NCBI GenBank assembly: GCA_041394185.1
Contig: JAWKIQ010000003.1
Coordinates: 867,469-931,468, forward strand
Reading direction: 5' to 3'
Length of the DNA stretch: 64,000 nt
From: Acidimicrobiales bacterium
Lineage (GTDB): Bacteria > Actinomycetota > Acidimicrobiia > Acidimicrobiales > Poriferisodalaceae
Made by a program: the position numbers and the translations under genes. Below are positions 41,955 through 50,013 of the stretch, in pieces. Under the pieces are notes generated by a model. The model was given only the letters and a program-made list of their open reading frames with translations, ran no database searches and was not told where the DNA came from. Positions within the stretch are counted from its first letter, which is position 1, and each line of letters begins with the position of its first letter.

Positions 41955-42175
41955 CCCGTCTCGCCAAGAGCATCTTCGGCGTGGGGTCGCACCCCTGGAA
42001 GCCGACAGGTCAGCATGATGTTGCCCGATTCGAACGACGCGACGAGCATGCTGCCAGCATTCGACTTCTGGGATGTCAGCAACCCCGAGTTCGAAGAGTT
42101 CGCCGACACCCAGTTACCACCAGCGCCCTGGTGATAGCCATCGGCGGTGGTCATGAGGAAGGCGGCCAGCTCCAC
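41951..42175 (-). pseudogene. Remnant of a dihydrofolate-reductase/RibD-like gene
   Basis: 74 codons from GTG 42175. The first 20 residues (MELAAFLMTTADGYHQGAGG) look like the start of RibD-C / dihydrofolate reductase-like proteins of about 180-200 aa; the rest does not. The GTG has TAGGGT six bases upstream, so the gene start is real. The opposite strand of the following stretch reads FDFWDVSNPEFEEFADTQL, which resembles the segment expected next in such proteins. A small inversion with deletion is one explanation. The stop overlaps the next start by four bases. Confidence 0.45.
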
Positions 42176-42181
42176 GCCTGA

Positions 42182-42187
42182 ACCCTA
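42182..42187 (-). promoter_or_regulatory. -10-like hexamer for the 42175 gene
   Basis: TAGGGT (42187 to 42182 on minus) six bases before GTG 42175; same hexamer as before the acyl-CoA ligase at 32356. Confidence 0.45.
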
Positions 42188-42253
42188 GACGTAGGTGACC
42201 GCGACGTCTCTGACCTCTCGTGTGTTGCTCATCACGGTCGTCCGGGTTGAGGA

Positions 42254-42940
42254 TCAGCCTCGACTGCGGCGGCGCCTGAACGCCCGGAACCGCGCCACGA
42301 ACTCGTCCGTCTGTGCGTCGCTCCACTCGACCGCCGACCATCCGGCCAGCGCTCGACATCGTTCACCGTGCTCGGCCCAGCCGGCCGGAAGCTCGGCCTC
42401 GAAGCCCAGTTGCCGGAGGCCCGCGGTCCGCACATGGATAGGAATGGCCACAGCGTCTGCGAGGGTCACCCGATCTCCTCCCAACCACCCCTCATCTGAG
42501 GCCCACGCACCCATCACTGCCAGTGCCTCGCCGAGCGCCTCGCTCGCAGACGCGATTCGGTCAGCATCGACCCCGTAATAGACGCCGACCATCGGCCGGA
42601 AAGCGTGGCGGTCGATCCAGGCCATGCGTTCGCGAACCACGGTCCGCCCGAGATCGGAGTCGGGCAACAATGGCCTGTCGTGGTGGCGAGCCTCGACCAA
42701 CTCGAGGATTGGGATCGAGTCGGCCAGGTACTCGTCGCCCAGCCGCACCATGGGTATCTCGAGCCGAGGGCTGTGCTCCACGAACTCTGCCGGCATGACG
42801 AAGTCTGGGCCGCGCACCGCCGAGGGAGGCACCTCGACGAACTCGTGCGCTATCGAGCGTTGATGCAGCGCAAACTCGACGCGGGTCGAGAACGGGCAGA
42901 TCCAGTGGCCGTACAACGTGGCCGAGTCAATCGTTGACAC
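42254..42940 (-). CDS. Glutathione S-transferase family protein
   Basis: 228 aa, normal GST length. The N-domain reads ATLYGHWICPFSTRVEFALHQRSIAHEFVEV; the C-P-F-S segment puts a Cys at the catalytic position, as in omega/lambda or beta-type GSTs that act as thiol reductases. SPRLEIPMVRLGDEYLADSIPILELVEARH contains the cis-Pro and the acidic-Ser thiol-binding pair; GWLGGDRVTLADAVAIPIHVR is the C-domain N-cap motif. It follows the selenoprotein gene by 16 bases, so the two are almost certainly co-expressed. Confidence 0.88.
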   Translation of the reverse strand: MSTIDSATLYGHWICPFSTRVEFALHQRSIAHEFVEVPPSAVRGPDFVMPAEFVEHSPRLEIPMVRLGDEYLADSIPILELVEARHHDRPLLPDSDLGRTVVRERMAWIDRHAFRPMVGVYYGVDADRIASASEALGEALAVMGAWASDEGWLGGDRVTLADAVAIPIHVRTAGLRQLGFEAELPAGWAEHGERCRALAGWSAVEWSDAQTDEFVARFRAFRRRRSRG

Positions 42941-42956
42941 GGGCGACCTCGACCGA

Positions 42957-44111
42957 TCAGCGGTGCGCTGGCGCCATGTAGAACCACAGCGGGAAAGGTG
43001 CCTCTTGCTCCTTGATGGCGGCCCTGGCTGCCATCAATGTCTTGCCGGCCTGGGTGCTCTCGTAGAACCACGCCTCGGTGGCACGACCATCGGGCGGCGG
43101 ACCGTCAGCCAGTTCGAGCGCGGCCTCCTCGTAGTACGTGCGGATGTCGAGGCAGACCCCGATGACGTTGCGGTCGGGCAGAGGAGTCTCCTTCCACGGC
43201 GCACCCTGGGCCCACTGATGCAGAACGCCGAGCGCCTCGACGATCCGGTCGGCCGAGATCGTGCGCCCCACCGAGGTGGCGCCACGCTTGGCGACCGCCC
43301 GGTCATAGGCGGCCCGAATCCCCATCGCCTCGTCGACCGCAGCCGGCAGGTTCGGGTCATGGCGTGGTGGCAACGCGCACGCCATCGGGGTCTCGTCGGC
43401 CTCGATGACGTCCGGGTGGATCTCGAGCACGGGCTCGGAAGCATCGAGCAGGCCAAACGCCCGCTCGAGAACGTCGCGCTGGTAGCCGGCGTCACCGGGC
43501 TTGCCGAGGGGCCGCCCGAGTGGGAACTCGCAGTGCAGCACCCGGGGAGGCTTCATGCGTTCGACGACCGACAGGTTCGACCCGAGGACGATCGTCGACA
43601 GGCCTGCGGCTTCGAGGACGTGGGCGAGCGTACTCACGGTACGCGTGCAGAGCGGTCAGACCGGGGTCAACACGACCACGTCGACACCAGCCGCCAGCAG
43701 TCGCTGGGCGCAGGCGGGCCCGGTGTCGAGGCGAATCTCAGACACGGTGTCGGGTTGATTTCCGGCGAAGGCGTAGTGGGTCTGCGCAACCTGGCCGATC
43801 ACGCCGTCGACAGCCAGCTCTTCGAGGCGGTCGATCGGGTATACGACGTTGAGGTCGAGTTGAAACCCGCTGCGGTCGAAGTTCGGGCTCCAGTGCCCGA
43901 GCACGAGGTCGCGGTCGGCGCGGTCGATGGTCTTGAAGCGGGTGTCGGCCGGGCTGAAACCCTCGTCGCCCTGTCGGTGCAGCGCGGCCGAGGTGACGAT
44001 GGCGACCGTCGACTCCGATAGCGGCTTGGCTGGGACGGTGAAGGCCGTCGTCTCGAACTCGGGGACCGGCATCTTCTGGCCGAGCTCGCGCATCGCTTCG
44101 TCGCCGCTCAT
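42957..44111 (-). CDS. Selenoprotein of the GrdB-like (glycine/sarcosine/betaine reductase B) family, in-frame TGA = Sec152
   Basis: 384 aa if TGA at 43658-43656 is read as selenocysteine. Upstream: STVAIVTSAALHRQGDEGF, LDLNVVYPIDRLEELAVDGVIGQVAQTHYAFAG, LLAAGVDVVVLTPV; then U-P-L-C-TRTVSTLAHVLEAAGLSTIVLGS, PPRVLHCEFPLGRPLGKP. Both halves belong to one protein of the selenoprotein B family, where Sec or Cys stands at this place and forms a U-x-x-C redox pair. Frame is kept across the TGA, and a hairpin stands right behind it. AGGAGGA precedes ATG 44111. It lies in a minus-strand run GST-TetR-this-GST. A thiol/selenol-based reductase is the expectation; the substrate is unknown. Automated annotation would split it into two ORFs. 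Confidence 0.85.
43628..43658 (-). promoter_or_regulatory. UGA (Sec) codon and SECIS-like hairpin
   Basis: TGA is 43658-43656. GCGTAC (43644-43639) and GTACGC (43633-43628) form a perfect 6-bp stem with the 5-base loop CGTGA. The loop begins about 17 bases after the TGA and has a G in its first two positions, both as described for bacterial SECIS elements. Confidence 0.65.
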
Positions 44112-44249
44112 GCGGGTTCCTCCTCGTGAGTCTGCTTCGTCGCACTCGCATAGACGACGCCGCTGCAACGATTCTGCCAGGCCAAAGCGCACTTTTCCCA
44201 AACGGCGGACTCGGGCGCTCGACCACACCGCAGCGGATGGGCCCGCAGC

Positions 44250-44882
44250 TCAGGGCGTCAGCGCCGTGCGGATCGCGTCGGCGACGACCTCGATCGACTC
44301 CTCCACCGTCAAGCGGCGCGCCCTGCGCAGCTGGTCGATCACTTCGAGCTGACTCATGACGTCGGCGGTGGTGCGACGAACGATTCGCACCCCGGCCGGC
44401 AGAGCGGCGAGCTCACGGCGAAACTGGAGGTCGAACTGGTCCGTGAGTGTGTGGCGGGTCCGTTCGATGTTGTCTCGGATCTGCACACAACCCGGAGCGC
44501 GCAACCGACCCGCCCGGTAGCTGGGTCCAACCCGCTCGTACAGGCGTACCCGCATCCGGGCGAAGTCGAGCACTCGCTCCTCGAAAGGCCCTTGGCCGAT
44601 GGAGGTGAGGTGGGCCTCCTTCTGGCCGCGCCGCCACATCTCGTCCATCGCGGCCTGGGTCAAGGAGTCGGGATCAGGGAAGTAGCGGTAAACCGACCGC
44701 AGCGACAGGCCCGACCGTTCGGCGGCTCGCTCGATCGTCGGCGCCAACGTCTCCTCCTCGAACATCTCGAGCACGGCGTCGATTACCGCCGCTATGTTGC
44801 GCTCGCGACGCAGCCTGCGCCCGTCGGCTCGCTCATCACCGAACCGGTCATACTCAGGTTCCACCGCACCGGCCTCGCTCAT
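44250..44882 (-). CDS. TetR-family regulator
   Basis: 210 aa. The N-terminal HTH is RNIAAVIDAVLEMFEEETLAPTIERAAERSGLSLRSVYRYFPDPDSL, with the conserved SVYRYF recognition helix; the C-terminal ligand domain is all-helical and Arg-rich. ATG 44882 (MSEAGAVEPEYD) is ten bases after the stop of the long GST-like gene and 138 bases before the selenoprotein start, so it sits inside the putative operon and probably controls it in response to a toxic or phenolic compound (inference). Confidence 0.88.
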   Translation of the reverse strand: MSEAGAVEPEYDRFGDERADGRRLRRERNIAAVIDAVLEMFEEETLAPTIERAAERSGLSLRSVYRYFPDPDSLTQAAMDEMWRRGQKEAHLTSIGQGPFEERVLDFARMRVRLYERVGPSYRAGRLRAPGCVQIRDNIERTRHTLTDQFDLQFRRELAALPAGVRIVRRTTADVMSQLEVIDQLRRARRLTVEESIEVVADAIRTALTP

Positions 44883-44892
44883 GGCCGACGGC

Positions 44893-45924
44893 TCAGGCCA
44901 CCAGCCGGTCGCAGCCGGTTCCCGACAAGATGCTGTCAACGACTGCCCGCGAGGCGTCGTCGAGCGCACCGTATTCCTGACGCAACCACTGCAGGCACTT
45001 GGGCTGATACCTGAAGGGCGCCTGACGGTACTCGAGACCGCTGATCTCGCAGGCGACCTCGTCGGCGCCAGCCTCTAGTGCGGCGGCGTTCGCGATCATG
45101 AACGGGGCATACGTCGAGCCCGCTTCGCACAAGATCTCGTGGACTATCTCGGGCAGCGCCGCAACGTCGACCCACCCGCCATCGCCGTCGTCATGTTCGT
45201 CGAGGGGCCACCAGCTCAGGTCGTCCACCCGCTGGATCCAGTTCACAACGCGCGGCGCACGTTCGACTGCGATCGCCATGGGCGTCGGATCCCACCAGGT
45301 CATCGGTACTAGCTGACCGAACAGGGCAAAATCGGCCCGACCGGGCCGAGCGCCGAGGAGGAACGGCCTTTCCGACAGCAGTCGCTGGAGCAGATCGAGG
45401 AGCCGCTCGTAGCTGCCTTCGATGATCGGCAGGTTCGCCTCGGTCGAACCGACCAGCGCCCGGCGACCGACCTGTCGATCGATGATGAAGTCGTGCGACC
45501 GTCGAAGGTTTTCGTCACTCGCATGAAGATCACGGTCCAGCGGCAACAGCCTGCCCGACTTCTCGATATCGGGCTCGTACGTCCACCGGTAGTGGTACAT
45601 CGCCTTCGTCACCCACTCGTCGGCGTAGTCCTCGAGGAGGAAGTCGATGAAGGCCAGGGCCGCATCTGACGGCACGAGGCTGCGGCCTTCGTATTCGCTT
45701 TCGAGCCGCGTGATCTGTGGGCTGGAATCGGTCATCACCTCGACGCTGCCGTCGTCGTTGTGGAAGCCGATGACGGGAATCACGGGCACCTTGGCTTCCG
45801 GCAAGTCGTCCCACTCCGAACCGCGCAGAACCCACCGATACGGGATTCGGCGATAGCGCAGCACCGCGCGCATCTTCAAGGTGTAGGGCGAGCTGAATGC
45901 CCCCTTCAAAGTCACTGGCCTCAT
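44893..45924 (-). CDS. Long glutathione S-transferase-like protein (paralogue of 18376-19404)
   Basis: 343 aa. SSPYTLKMRAVLRYRRIPYRWVLRGSEWDDLP, EDYADEWVTKAMYHYRWTY, IDRQVGRRALVGSTEANLPIIEGSYERLLDLL and YRQAPFRYQPKCLQWLRQEYGALDD all have close counterparts at 18376-19404, over the full length. ATG 45924 follows GAAGGG at five bases. It is the first gene of the run leading to TetR, selenoprotein and a second GST. The thioredoxin-like part has Ser/Tyr rather than Cys at the catalytic site (SPYT). Confidence 0.82.
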   Translation of the reverse strand: MRPVTLKGAFSSPYTLKMRAVLRYRRIPYRWVLRGSEWDDLPEAKVPVIPVIGFHNDDGSVEVMTDSSPQITRLESEYEGRSLVPSDAALAFIDFLLEDYADEWVTKAMYHYRWTYEPDIEKSGRLLPLDRDLHASDENLRRSHDFIIDRQVGRRALVGSTEANLPIIEGSYERLLDLLQRLLSERPFLLGARPGRADFALFGQLVPMTWWDPTPMAIAVERAPRVVNWIQRVDDLSWWPLDEHDDGDGGWVDVAALPEIVHEILCEAGSTYAPFMIANAAALEAGADEVACEISGLEYRQAPFRYQPKCLQWLRQEYGALDDASRAVVDSILSGTGCDRLVA

Positions 45925-46061
45925 GAGACCCTTCTCTCTGGGCTCGTCCCGCAAGTGCCCACAACTCGGGCCCTACGCATAGTGCGCCTCAAACTAGCAC
46001 TTGCTGTTCGTCTGACTCAGTGGCCGACCAGCAGCGCAGGGTTCAATCGTCGGCACGTGCC

Positions 46062-46067
46062 TAGTAT
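46062..46067 (+). promoter_or_regulatory. -10-like hexamer for leaderless gene 46074
   Basis: TAGTAT lies six bases before ATG 46074; no ribosome binding site is present. Confidence 0.5.
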
Positions 46068-46073
46068 CTGGCG

Positions 46074-46703
46074 ATGATCGTGAGCGCTGATCACATACAG
46101 CGGACCGTCATCGAGTGCTGCCGGTTTCTTCGCTCGGCGATCGATGCCGACTGGACCGTCGCAGTTCCGGATCTCGAGATGACCGTGGCGGGGGTGGTGG
46201 CGCACGCCGCCGAGGGTTGTCTCTGGTACGCCATCGATCTCGCCGCGGGCGGCAAAGACCTCGAACCTGTCGAGCACCGCGTCAAGTACGACGTTGCCAA
46301 CGAGGCGTTGATCGACACGATGGAGGCCTACGCGGCCGTGGTTGCCTCCGTCATCGGCTCCAGCTCAGATGAGACGCGGGGCTTCCACCCAATGGGTGCG
46401 GCAGACCGGTCGGGGTTCGCTGCCATGACCTGCGACGAACTGCTCATTCACACCGACGATGCGGCGCGAGGGTTGGGGTTGAGCTTTCGGCCCGGTGACG
46501 ATGTCTCGATTGCGGTGCTGGCACGCCTGTTCCCGTGGCTGGACGACGTCGACGACGACCCGTGGGAACTGTTGCGGTGGGCGAACGGGCGAATCGATCT
46601 GGGTGACCGGAAACGCCTCGACGACTGGGCCTGGCATTGCGCCCCGCTCAGCGAGTGGGACGGAACGATCCCTACACGCTCCTCGGCTCTGGCAAAGCAG
46701 TAG
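46074..46703 (+). CDS. Maleylpyruvate isomerase-like (DinB-fold, mycothiol-dependent family) protein
   Basis: 209 aa. HIQRTVIECCRFLRSAIDADWTVAVPDLEMTVAGVVAHAAEGCLWYAIDL is the four-helix MDMPI N-terminal domain with the conserved His of VAHAAE, and DELLIHTDDAARGLGLSF supplies a second His. In this family the three His bind a divalent metal and many members use mycothiol. The real maleylpyruvate isomerase has a further C-terminal domain, which is shortened here, so substrate is unknown. It diverges from the GST-selenoprotein run across 149 bases. Confidence 0.75.
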   Translation: MIVSADHIQRTVIECCRFLRSAIDADWTVAVPDLEMTVAGVVAHAAEGCLWYAIDLAAGGKDLEPVEHRVKYDVANEALIDTMEAYAAVVASVIGSSSDETRGFHPMGAADRSGFAAMTCDELLIHTDDAARGLGLSFRPGDDVSIAVLARLFPWLDDVDDDPWELLRWANGRIDLGDRKRLDDWAWHCAPLSEWDGTIPTRSSALAKQ

Positions 46704-46782
46704 CCGCCGGGGGTTGATCCAGACACTCGGTTGCACGAGCCAGACTGGATCGGTCAGGCACGTGCGGAGCGAAGGAAGCCGG

Positions 46783-47334
46783 GTGAGCGTTGACGACCCT
46801 CGGAGGGGCAGGCAGTCGACGCTGGCTGACACGCTCGGCTTTTCCCAAGAAGACCTCGAGAGCAATCGGTCAGGTGGCCTCTCAGCGGATCAGCGCGACC
46901 GCATCATCGCCAAGAACAACAAAAACTCGCGCTTCGCCTGGATCGCTACGGCATTGCTGCTCGGCATCGGATTGTTCGGGATGTCGGTGGAGGTCATTCG
47001 TTCCGGGGACGCAGACGGTCAGGCGCTCGCCGTATATGCGGTAGTAAACGTCGCGATCATCGCCGTCGTCAGGGCGACGATCGGGCGTGTCCGTATGAAG
47101 ATGAGGCGGGCACTCGAGGCCGACGTGGTAGGCGTCGTCGAAGGAAAGATCCGTGTGATCACCGTTCGCGGCGAAAAACTGATGATCCGATACTTCTGCG
47201 TCGGCGCCCACCGCTTCCAGGTCCAGCGCCATCGCGACTACATCACCCTCAAGAACCTCGGGGTAGATGGACACGAGGCCACCGCGTTCGTGCTCACCGG
47301 CCGACACGAACTCCTGTCGGTTGAACTCAGGTAG
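46783..47334 (+). CDS. Small membrane protein, unknown
   Basis: 183 aa from GTG 46783, with GGAA seven bases upstream. A short polar N-terminus is followed by two membrane helices (FAWIATALLLGIGLFGMSVEVI and ALAVYAVVNVAIIAVVRATIG) and a cytoplasmic C-terminal part of about 80 residues (GVVEGKIRVITVRGEKLMIRYFCVGAHRFQVQRHRDYITLKNLGVDG) that looks like a small beta-domain. I do not recognise the family. The gene stands alone, 49 bases from the convergent methyltransferase. Confidence 0.65.
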   Translation: MSVDDPRRGRQSTLADTLGFSQEDLESNRSGGLSADQRDRIIAKNNKNSRFAWIATALLLGIGLFGMSVEVIRSGDADGQALAVYAVVNVAIIAVVRATIGRVRMKMRRALEADVVGVVEGKIRVITVRGEKLMIRYFCVGAHRFQVQRHRDYITLKNLGVDGHEATAFVLTGRHELLSVELR

Positions 47335-47383
47335 CCCGCATCGCCGATCAACTCTGCCGTTTGGCGACTTCGCAGCACTGGCG

Positions 47384-48166
47384 TCAGCGCATCACGGCCG
47401 TGGCGAGTGTCGCCACGAGTGGGCGAGTCACGACGCCATCGAACTCGTCGACGATGAGAGTTCCGATGGCATCCAACAGACCGCTCCTCGCTGACACCTC
47501 CATCATCTGGGTGCCCGAATAGGAAAGCATCAGGTCCCGGTACTCGGCGGCCGTGTAGGTCTGGTCCCAGTCGTAGGTCCGAACCGTGACCGACCCATAC
47601 CGCTCGTCGCCCTCCAGAACACCTCGGATCGGCGGATCGACCTGATTTCGGGTCGGGGCCGGTGGTCCGACATGGCCCTGCCCGAACCTCCTGTAGATCG
47701 GATCACACGCGGCGAAGAATCCCCGATCAACACCAGACCGAACTTGTATGAGGTCCACGACGGCCAACACGCCACTGGGCCGCAGTGCGACGGCCGGCCG
47801 ATCGGTCTGTGCTGCCGATGTGATCCAGTGATACGCCGTGGCGGAAAACACGGCGTCCGCGCTGGCAGGTGCAAGCGGAATCGTCTCGAAGTCGCCGACC
47901 GAGATTCGCAACCGATCAGACCCCAGGTTCGCCGCCAGCCGGGCAGCCATCGCCGGACCGATCTCGATGGCGTGCACGGACGCCCCACATCCGAGGAGAT
48001 CCCTCGTGGCCTGGCCGGTTCCGGGCCCGACCTCGATGACCTCTGGAGCGTCGGGGAGGAGACCGAACAAGTCATCGAACATCTCGGGCGGATACGAGGG
48101 CCGCACACGGTCGTATGTCTCGGCGGCCTCGTTGAACGAGAGACGAATGTCATCCGGAAGAGCCAT
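47384..48166 (-). CDS. SAM-dependent methyltransferase
   Basis: 260 aa. RLSFNEAAETYDRVRPSYPPEMFDDLF is the usual start of this methyltransferase group; PEVIEVGPGTGQATRDLLGCGASVHAIEIGPAMAARL is motif I and the acidic loop, and DAVFSATAYHWI is motif IV. It resembles the Methyltransf_11 / trans-aconitate methyltransferase-like group common in actinobacteria. Substrate unknown. In-frame start codons further upstream (to 48229) exist; the fold begins at 48166. Confidence 0.85.
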   Translation of the reverse strand: MALPDDIRLSFNEAAETYDRVRPSYPPEMFDDLFGLLPDAPEVIEVGPGTGQATRDLLGCGASVHAIEIGPAMAARLAANLGSDRLRISVGDFETIPLAPASADAVFSATAYHWITSAAQTDRPAVALRPSGVLAVVDLIQVRSGVDRGFFAACDPIYRRFGQGHVGPPAPTRNQVDPPIRGVLEGDERYGSVTVRTYDWDQTYTAAEYRDLMLSYSGTQMMEVSARSGLLDAIGTLIVDEFDGVVTRPLVATLATAVMR

Positions 48167-48294
48167 TCCCCATGTTGCCTCGATTGCTGCGGCGTGCGTC
48201 GCCTCGCCGTCTCCGTCAACACCAGCCACGACAAGTTCACAGAGGACGACGCCTTATCGGCTGGCCTCCTTGACCGCAGGCATCCTCCCGACTA

Positions 48295-48328
48295 CTTTCC
48301 AATCTAGTTATTTAACCTCAATGGAAAG
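48295..48328. promoter_or_regulatory. Inverted repeat upstream of ArsR-family gene
   Basis: CTTTCCA (48295-48301) and TGGAAAG (48322-48328) are perfect inverted arms 20 bases apart, flanking an AT-rich core (TAGTTATTTAAC) unusual for this GC-rich DNA. It ends eight bases before ATG 48337, a fitting place for autoregulation. Confidence 0.5.
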
Positions 48329-48336
48329 TACAGGCG

Positions 48337-48726
48337 ATGGTGGCACCACCAAGTGCAACTCTCGACGACAACCGGCTCGATGAGACATTCGCAGCGCTCG
48401 CTAACTCCACAAGGCGAGCGATTCTCGCGCGCCTGGCCGAGGGCGAAGCGAACGTCAACGAGCTCGCAGAACCGTTTGACCTGACGCTCCCGGCGGTGTC
48501 AAAGCACATAAAGGTGCTCGAGCAGGCAGGACTCATCAAGCGGACCAGGCGGGCCCAGTTCCGCCCATGTGCAATCGATGCTGCCCCGTTGGCCGAGATC
48601 GCAGGATGGGCCGAGCAGTACCGCCACATCTGGGACGACCGATTCGACCGCATGGACGAATACGTCCGCAGCATCCAGCTCGAAGAACACAACCGCGACT
48701 CCGAAGGGGAGGACGATCACCGATGA
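48337..48726 (+). CDS. ArsR-family transcriptional regulator
   Basis: 129 aa winged-helix protein: DETFAALANSTRRAILARLAEGEANVNELAEPFDLTLPAVSKHIKVLEQAGLIKRTRRAQFRPC. It lacks the metal-binding C-V-C-type motif of arsenic or zinc sensors. The type that overlaps an AHSA1/SRPBCC gene, as here (ATGA overlap), is not a metal sensor. It is therefore not a good candidate for the arsenic operators at 2459 and 22860. Confidence 0.9.
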   Translation: MVAPPSATLDDNRLDETFAALANSTRRAILARLAEGEANVNELAEPFDLTLPAVSKHIKVLEQAGLIKRTRRAQFRPCAIDAAPLAEIAGWAEQYRHIWDDRFDRMDEYVRSIQLEEHNRDSEGEDDHR

Positions 48727-49205
48727 TCGCGAATCAAGACATCCAGATCGAGCGCACGTTCGATGCTCCGATCGATCTGATCTGGGCGATGTGGACCGAA
48801 GCCGAACACTTCGCCAGTTGGTATGGCCCAATGGGAGCAAAGATCCCTACCGCCGAGATGGACGTCCGAGTCGGCGGTCGTCGACATATCGCGATGGAAA
48901 TGGAGACGCCGAACGGTCCGATGCAGATGTTCTTCATCGGCGAGTACAGCGAGGTCGACCCGAAGACCCGTCTCGTCTACACCGAGAGCATGGCTGATGC
49001 CGATGGCAATGCCTTGACCGCCGAGCAGATGGGCATGCCCGCTGGAACACCCGTCATGACATCGATCGTGGTCGAACTCGAAGACCTCGGACCCCGTACG
49101 AAAATGACGATGACGCACATCGGCGTCCCGGCTGACTCGCCAGGAGCCCAAGGTTGGACGATGGCGCTCGACAAGCTGGAGGCTCGGCTCACGGCGACCA
49201 GCTGA
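48723..49205 (+). CDS. SRPBCC / AHSA1-domain protein
   Basis: 160 aa. IQIERTFDAPIDLIWAMWTEAEHFASWYGPMGAKI and GRRHIAMEMETPNGPMQMFFIGEYSEVDPKTRLVYTESM are typical of the Aha1 C-terminal / polyketide-cyclase-like START fold, which forms a hydrophobic ligand cavity. It overlaps the ArsR gene by four bases, a pairing widespread in actinobacteria whose physiological role is little known. Confidence 0.9.
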   Translation: MIANQDIQIERTFDAPIDLIWAMWTEAEHFASWYGPMGAKIPTAEMDVRVGGRRHIAMEMETPNGPMQMFFIGEYSEVDPKTRLVYTESMADADGNALTAEQMGMPAGTPVMTSIVVELEDLGPRTKMTMTHIGVPADSPGAQGWTMALDKLEARLTATS

Positions 49206-49386
49206 CCGTCGGCCCAACCCTTCGGCCTTGCGGTCGGTGGTGAACGGTCGGGTGGTCGTTGCGGGATCGAGTGGGTGGTGGTTTGGTGGGTTGGGTGTGG
49301 GAGGATGCGCCCGCGGGCTACGTCGATCGTGATGGGGTCTGTTCCGACAACACGGTTCGCTTGGGCGTCCCGGAGAGGGCACCCCG

Positions 49387-49995
49387 ATGTTTCGCAACCG
49401 AAAGATGTTCCTGGCTTTGGCCGGGCTCACCACACTGCTGCTGCTGGCCGGCTGCAGCAGCGACGACGACAACACAGCACAAACAGACGACGAATCACTC
49501 GGGTTCGTGGGCACAGTCGAAGGCACCAACGCGTTCGTGTCGATCATGGTCGCCGACAGTGACACCGAAACCGACGAAGCCATCGTGTACATCTGCGACG
49601 GCGACGCCGAACTTCGAGAGTGGTTCCGCGGCCCGGTGGATGACCCCACCACCTTCGCGTTGACCAACGACACCGGCGCGACAGTGACTGTCACCACAGT
49701 CGACGGGGCCTTCACCGGCGAGTTCACCGACGCAACCGGATCCACACACGCCTTCGAAACCGAGGAAGCGACCGGTGACGCCGGTCTCTACGAGATCGAC
49801 GACCCAGACGCCGCCGCCGACGGAATCTGGGCCGCGTGGGTGGTCGACAACAACGGCAACCAACGCGGCGCGTTCCTACGCAGCGGCACATTCCAGCCAA
49901 CACCCCGCCTCTCGTCCACCACATTCCGCCTCTCCCGATTCTCAATCAGAAGCGGCGCCATCGACATGAACGGAATCATCGCCCCCAACAACTGA
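49387..49995 (+). CDS. Lipoprotein, unknown
   Basis: 202 aa. Signal peptide with core FLALAGLTTLLLL and lipobox L-A-G-C, followed by an acidic linker (SSDDDNTAQTDDE). The mature part (LGFVGTVEGTNAFVSIMVADSDTETDEAIVYICDGDAELREWFRGPVDDPT) seems to be a beta-rich domain; I do not recognise it. A GGAGAGGG tract precedes the ATG. The 181 bases upstream are unusually G/T-rich on the plus strand (49240-49300) and show no clear promoter. Confidence 0.7.
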   Translation: MFRNRKMFLALAGLTTLLLLAGCSSDDDNTAQTDDESLGFVGTVEGTNAFVSIMVADSDTETDEAIVYICDGDAELREWFRGPVDDPTTFALTNDTGATVTVTTVDGAFTGEFTDATGSTHAFETEEATGDAGLYEIDDPDAAADGIWAAWVVDNNGNQRGAFLRSGTFQPTPRLSSTTFRLSRFSIRSGAIDMNGIIAPNN

Positions 49996-50013
49996 CCCGA
50001 TCGGCTTCAGTGT

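Noticed and set aside
42918..44021. Plus-strand open frame of 367 codons over the selenoprotein gene
   Set aside because: It is antisense to a recognisable family protein with a good ribosome binding site; its own translation is low-complexity and matches nothing. Long antisense frames are expected from GC-biased third positions.
48337..48726. The ArsR-family protein here as regulator of the two arsenic operators
   Set aside because: It has no metal-binding cysteine motif and is coupled to an AHSA1 gene, the non-metal type; its own upstream region lacks TCAA-N6-TTGA.
49206..49386. G/T-rich stretch before the lipoprotein at 49387 as a regulatory RNA
   Set aside because: The bias is visible (49240-49300), but I find no stable stem arrangement or motif that supports a specific RNA class.
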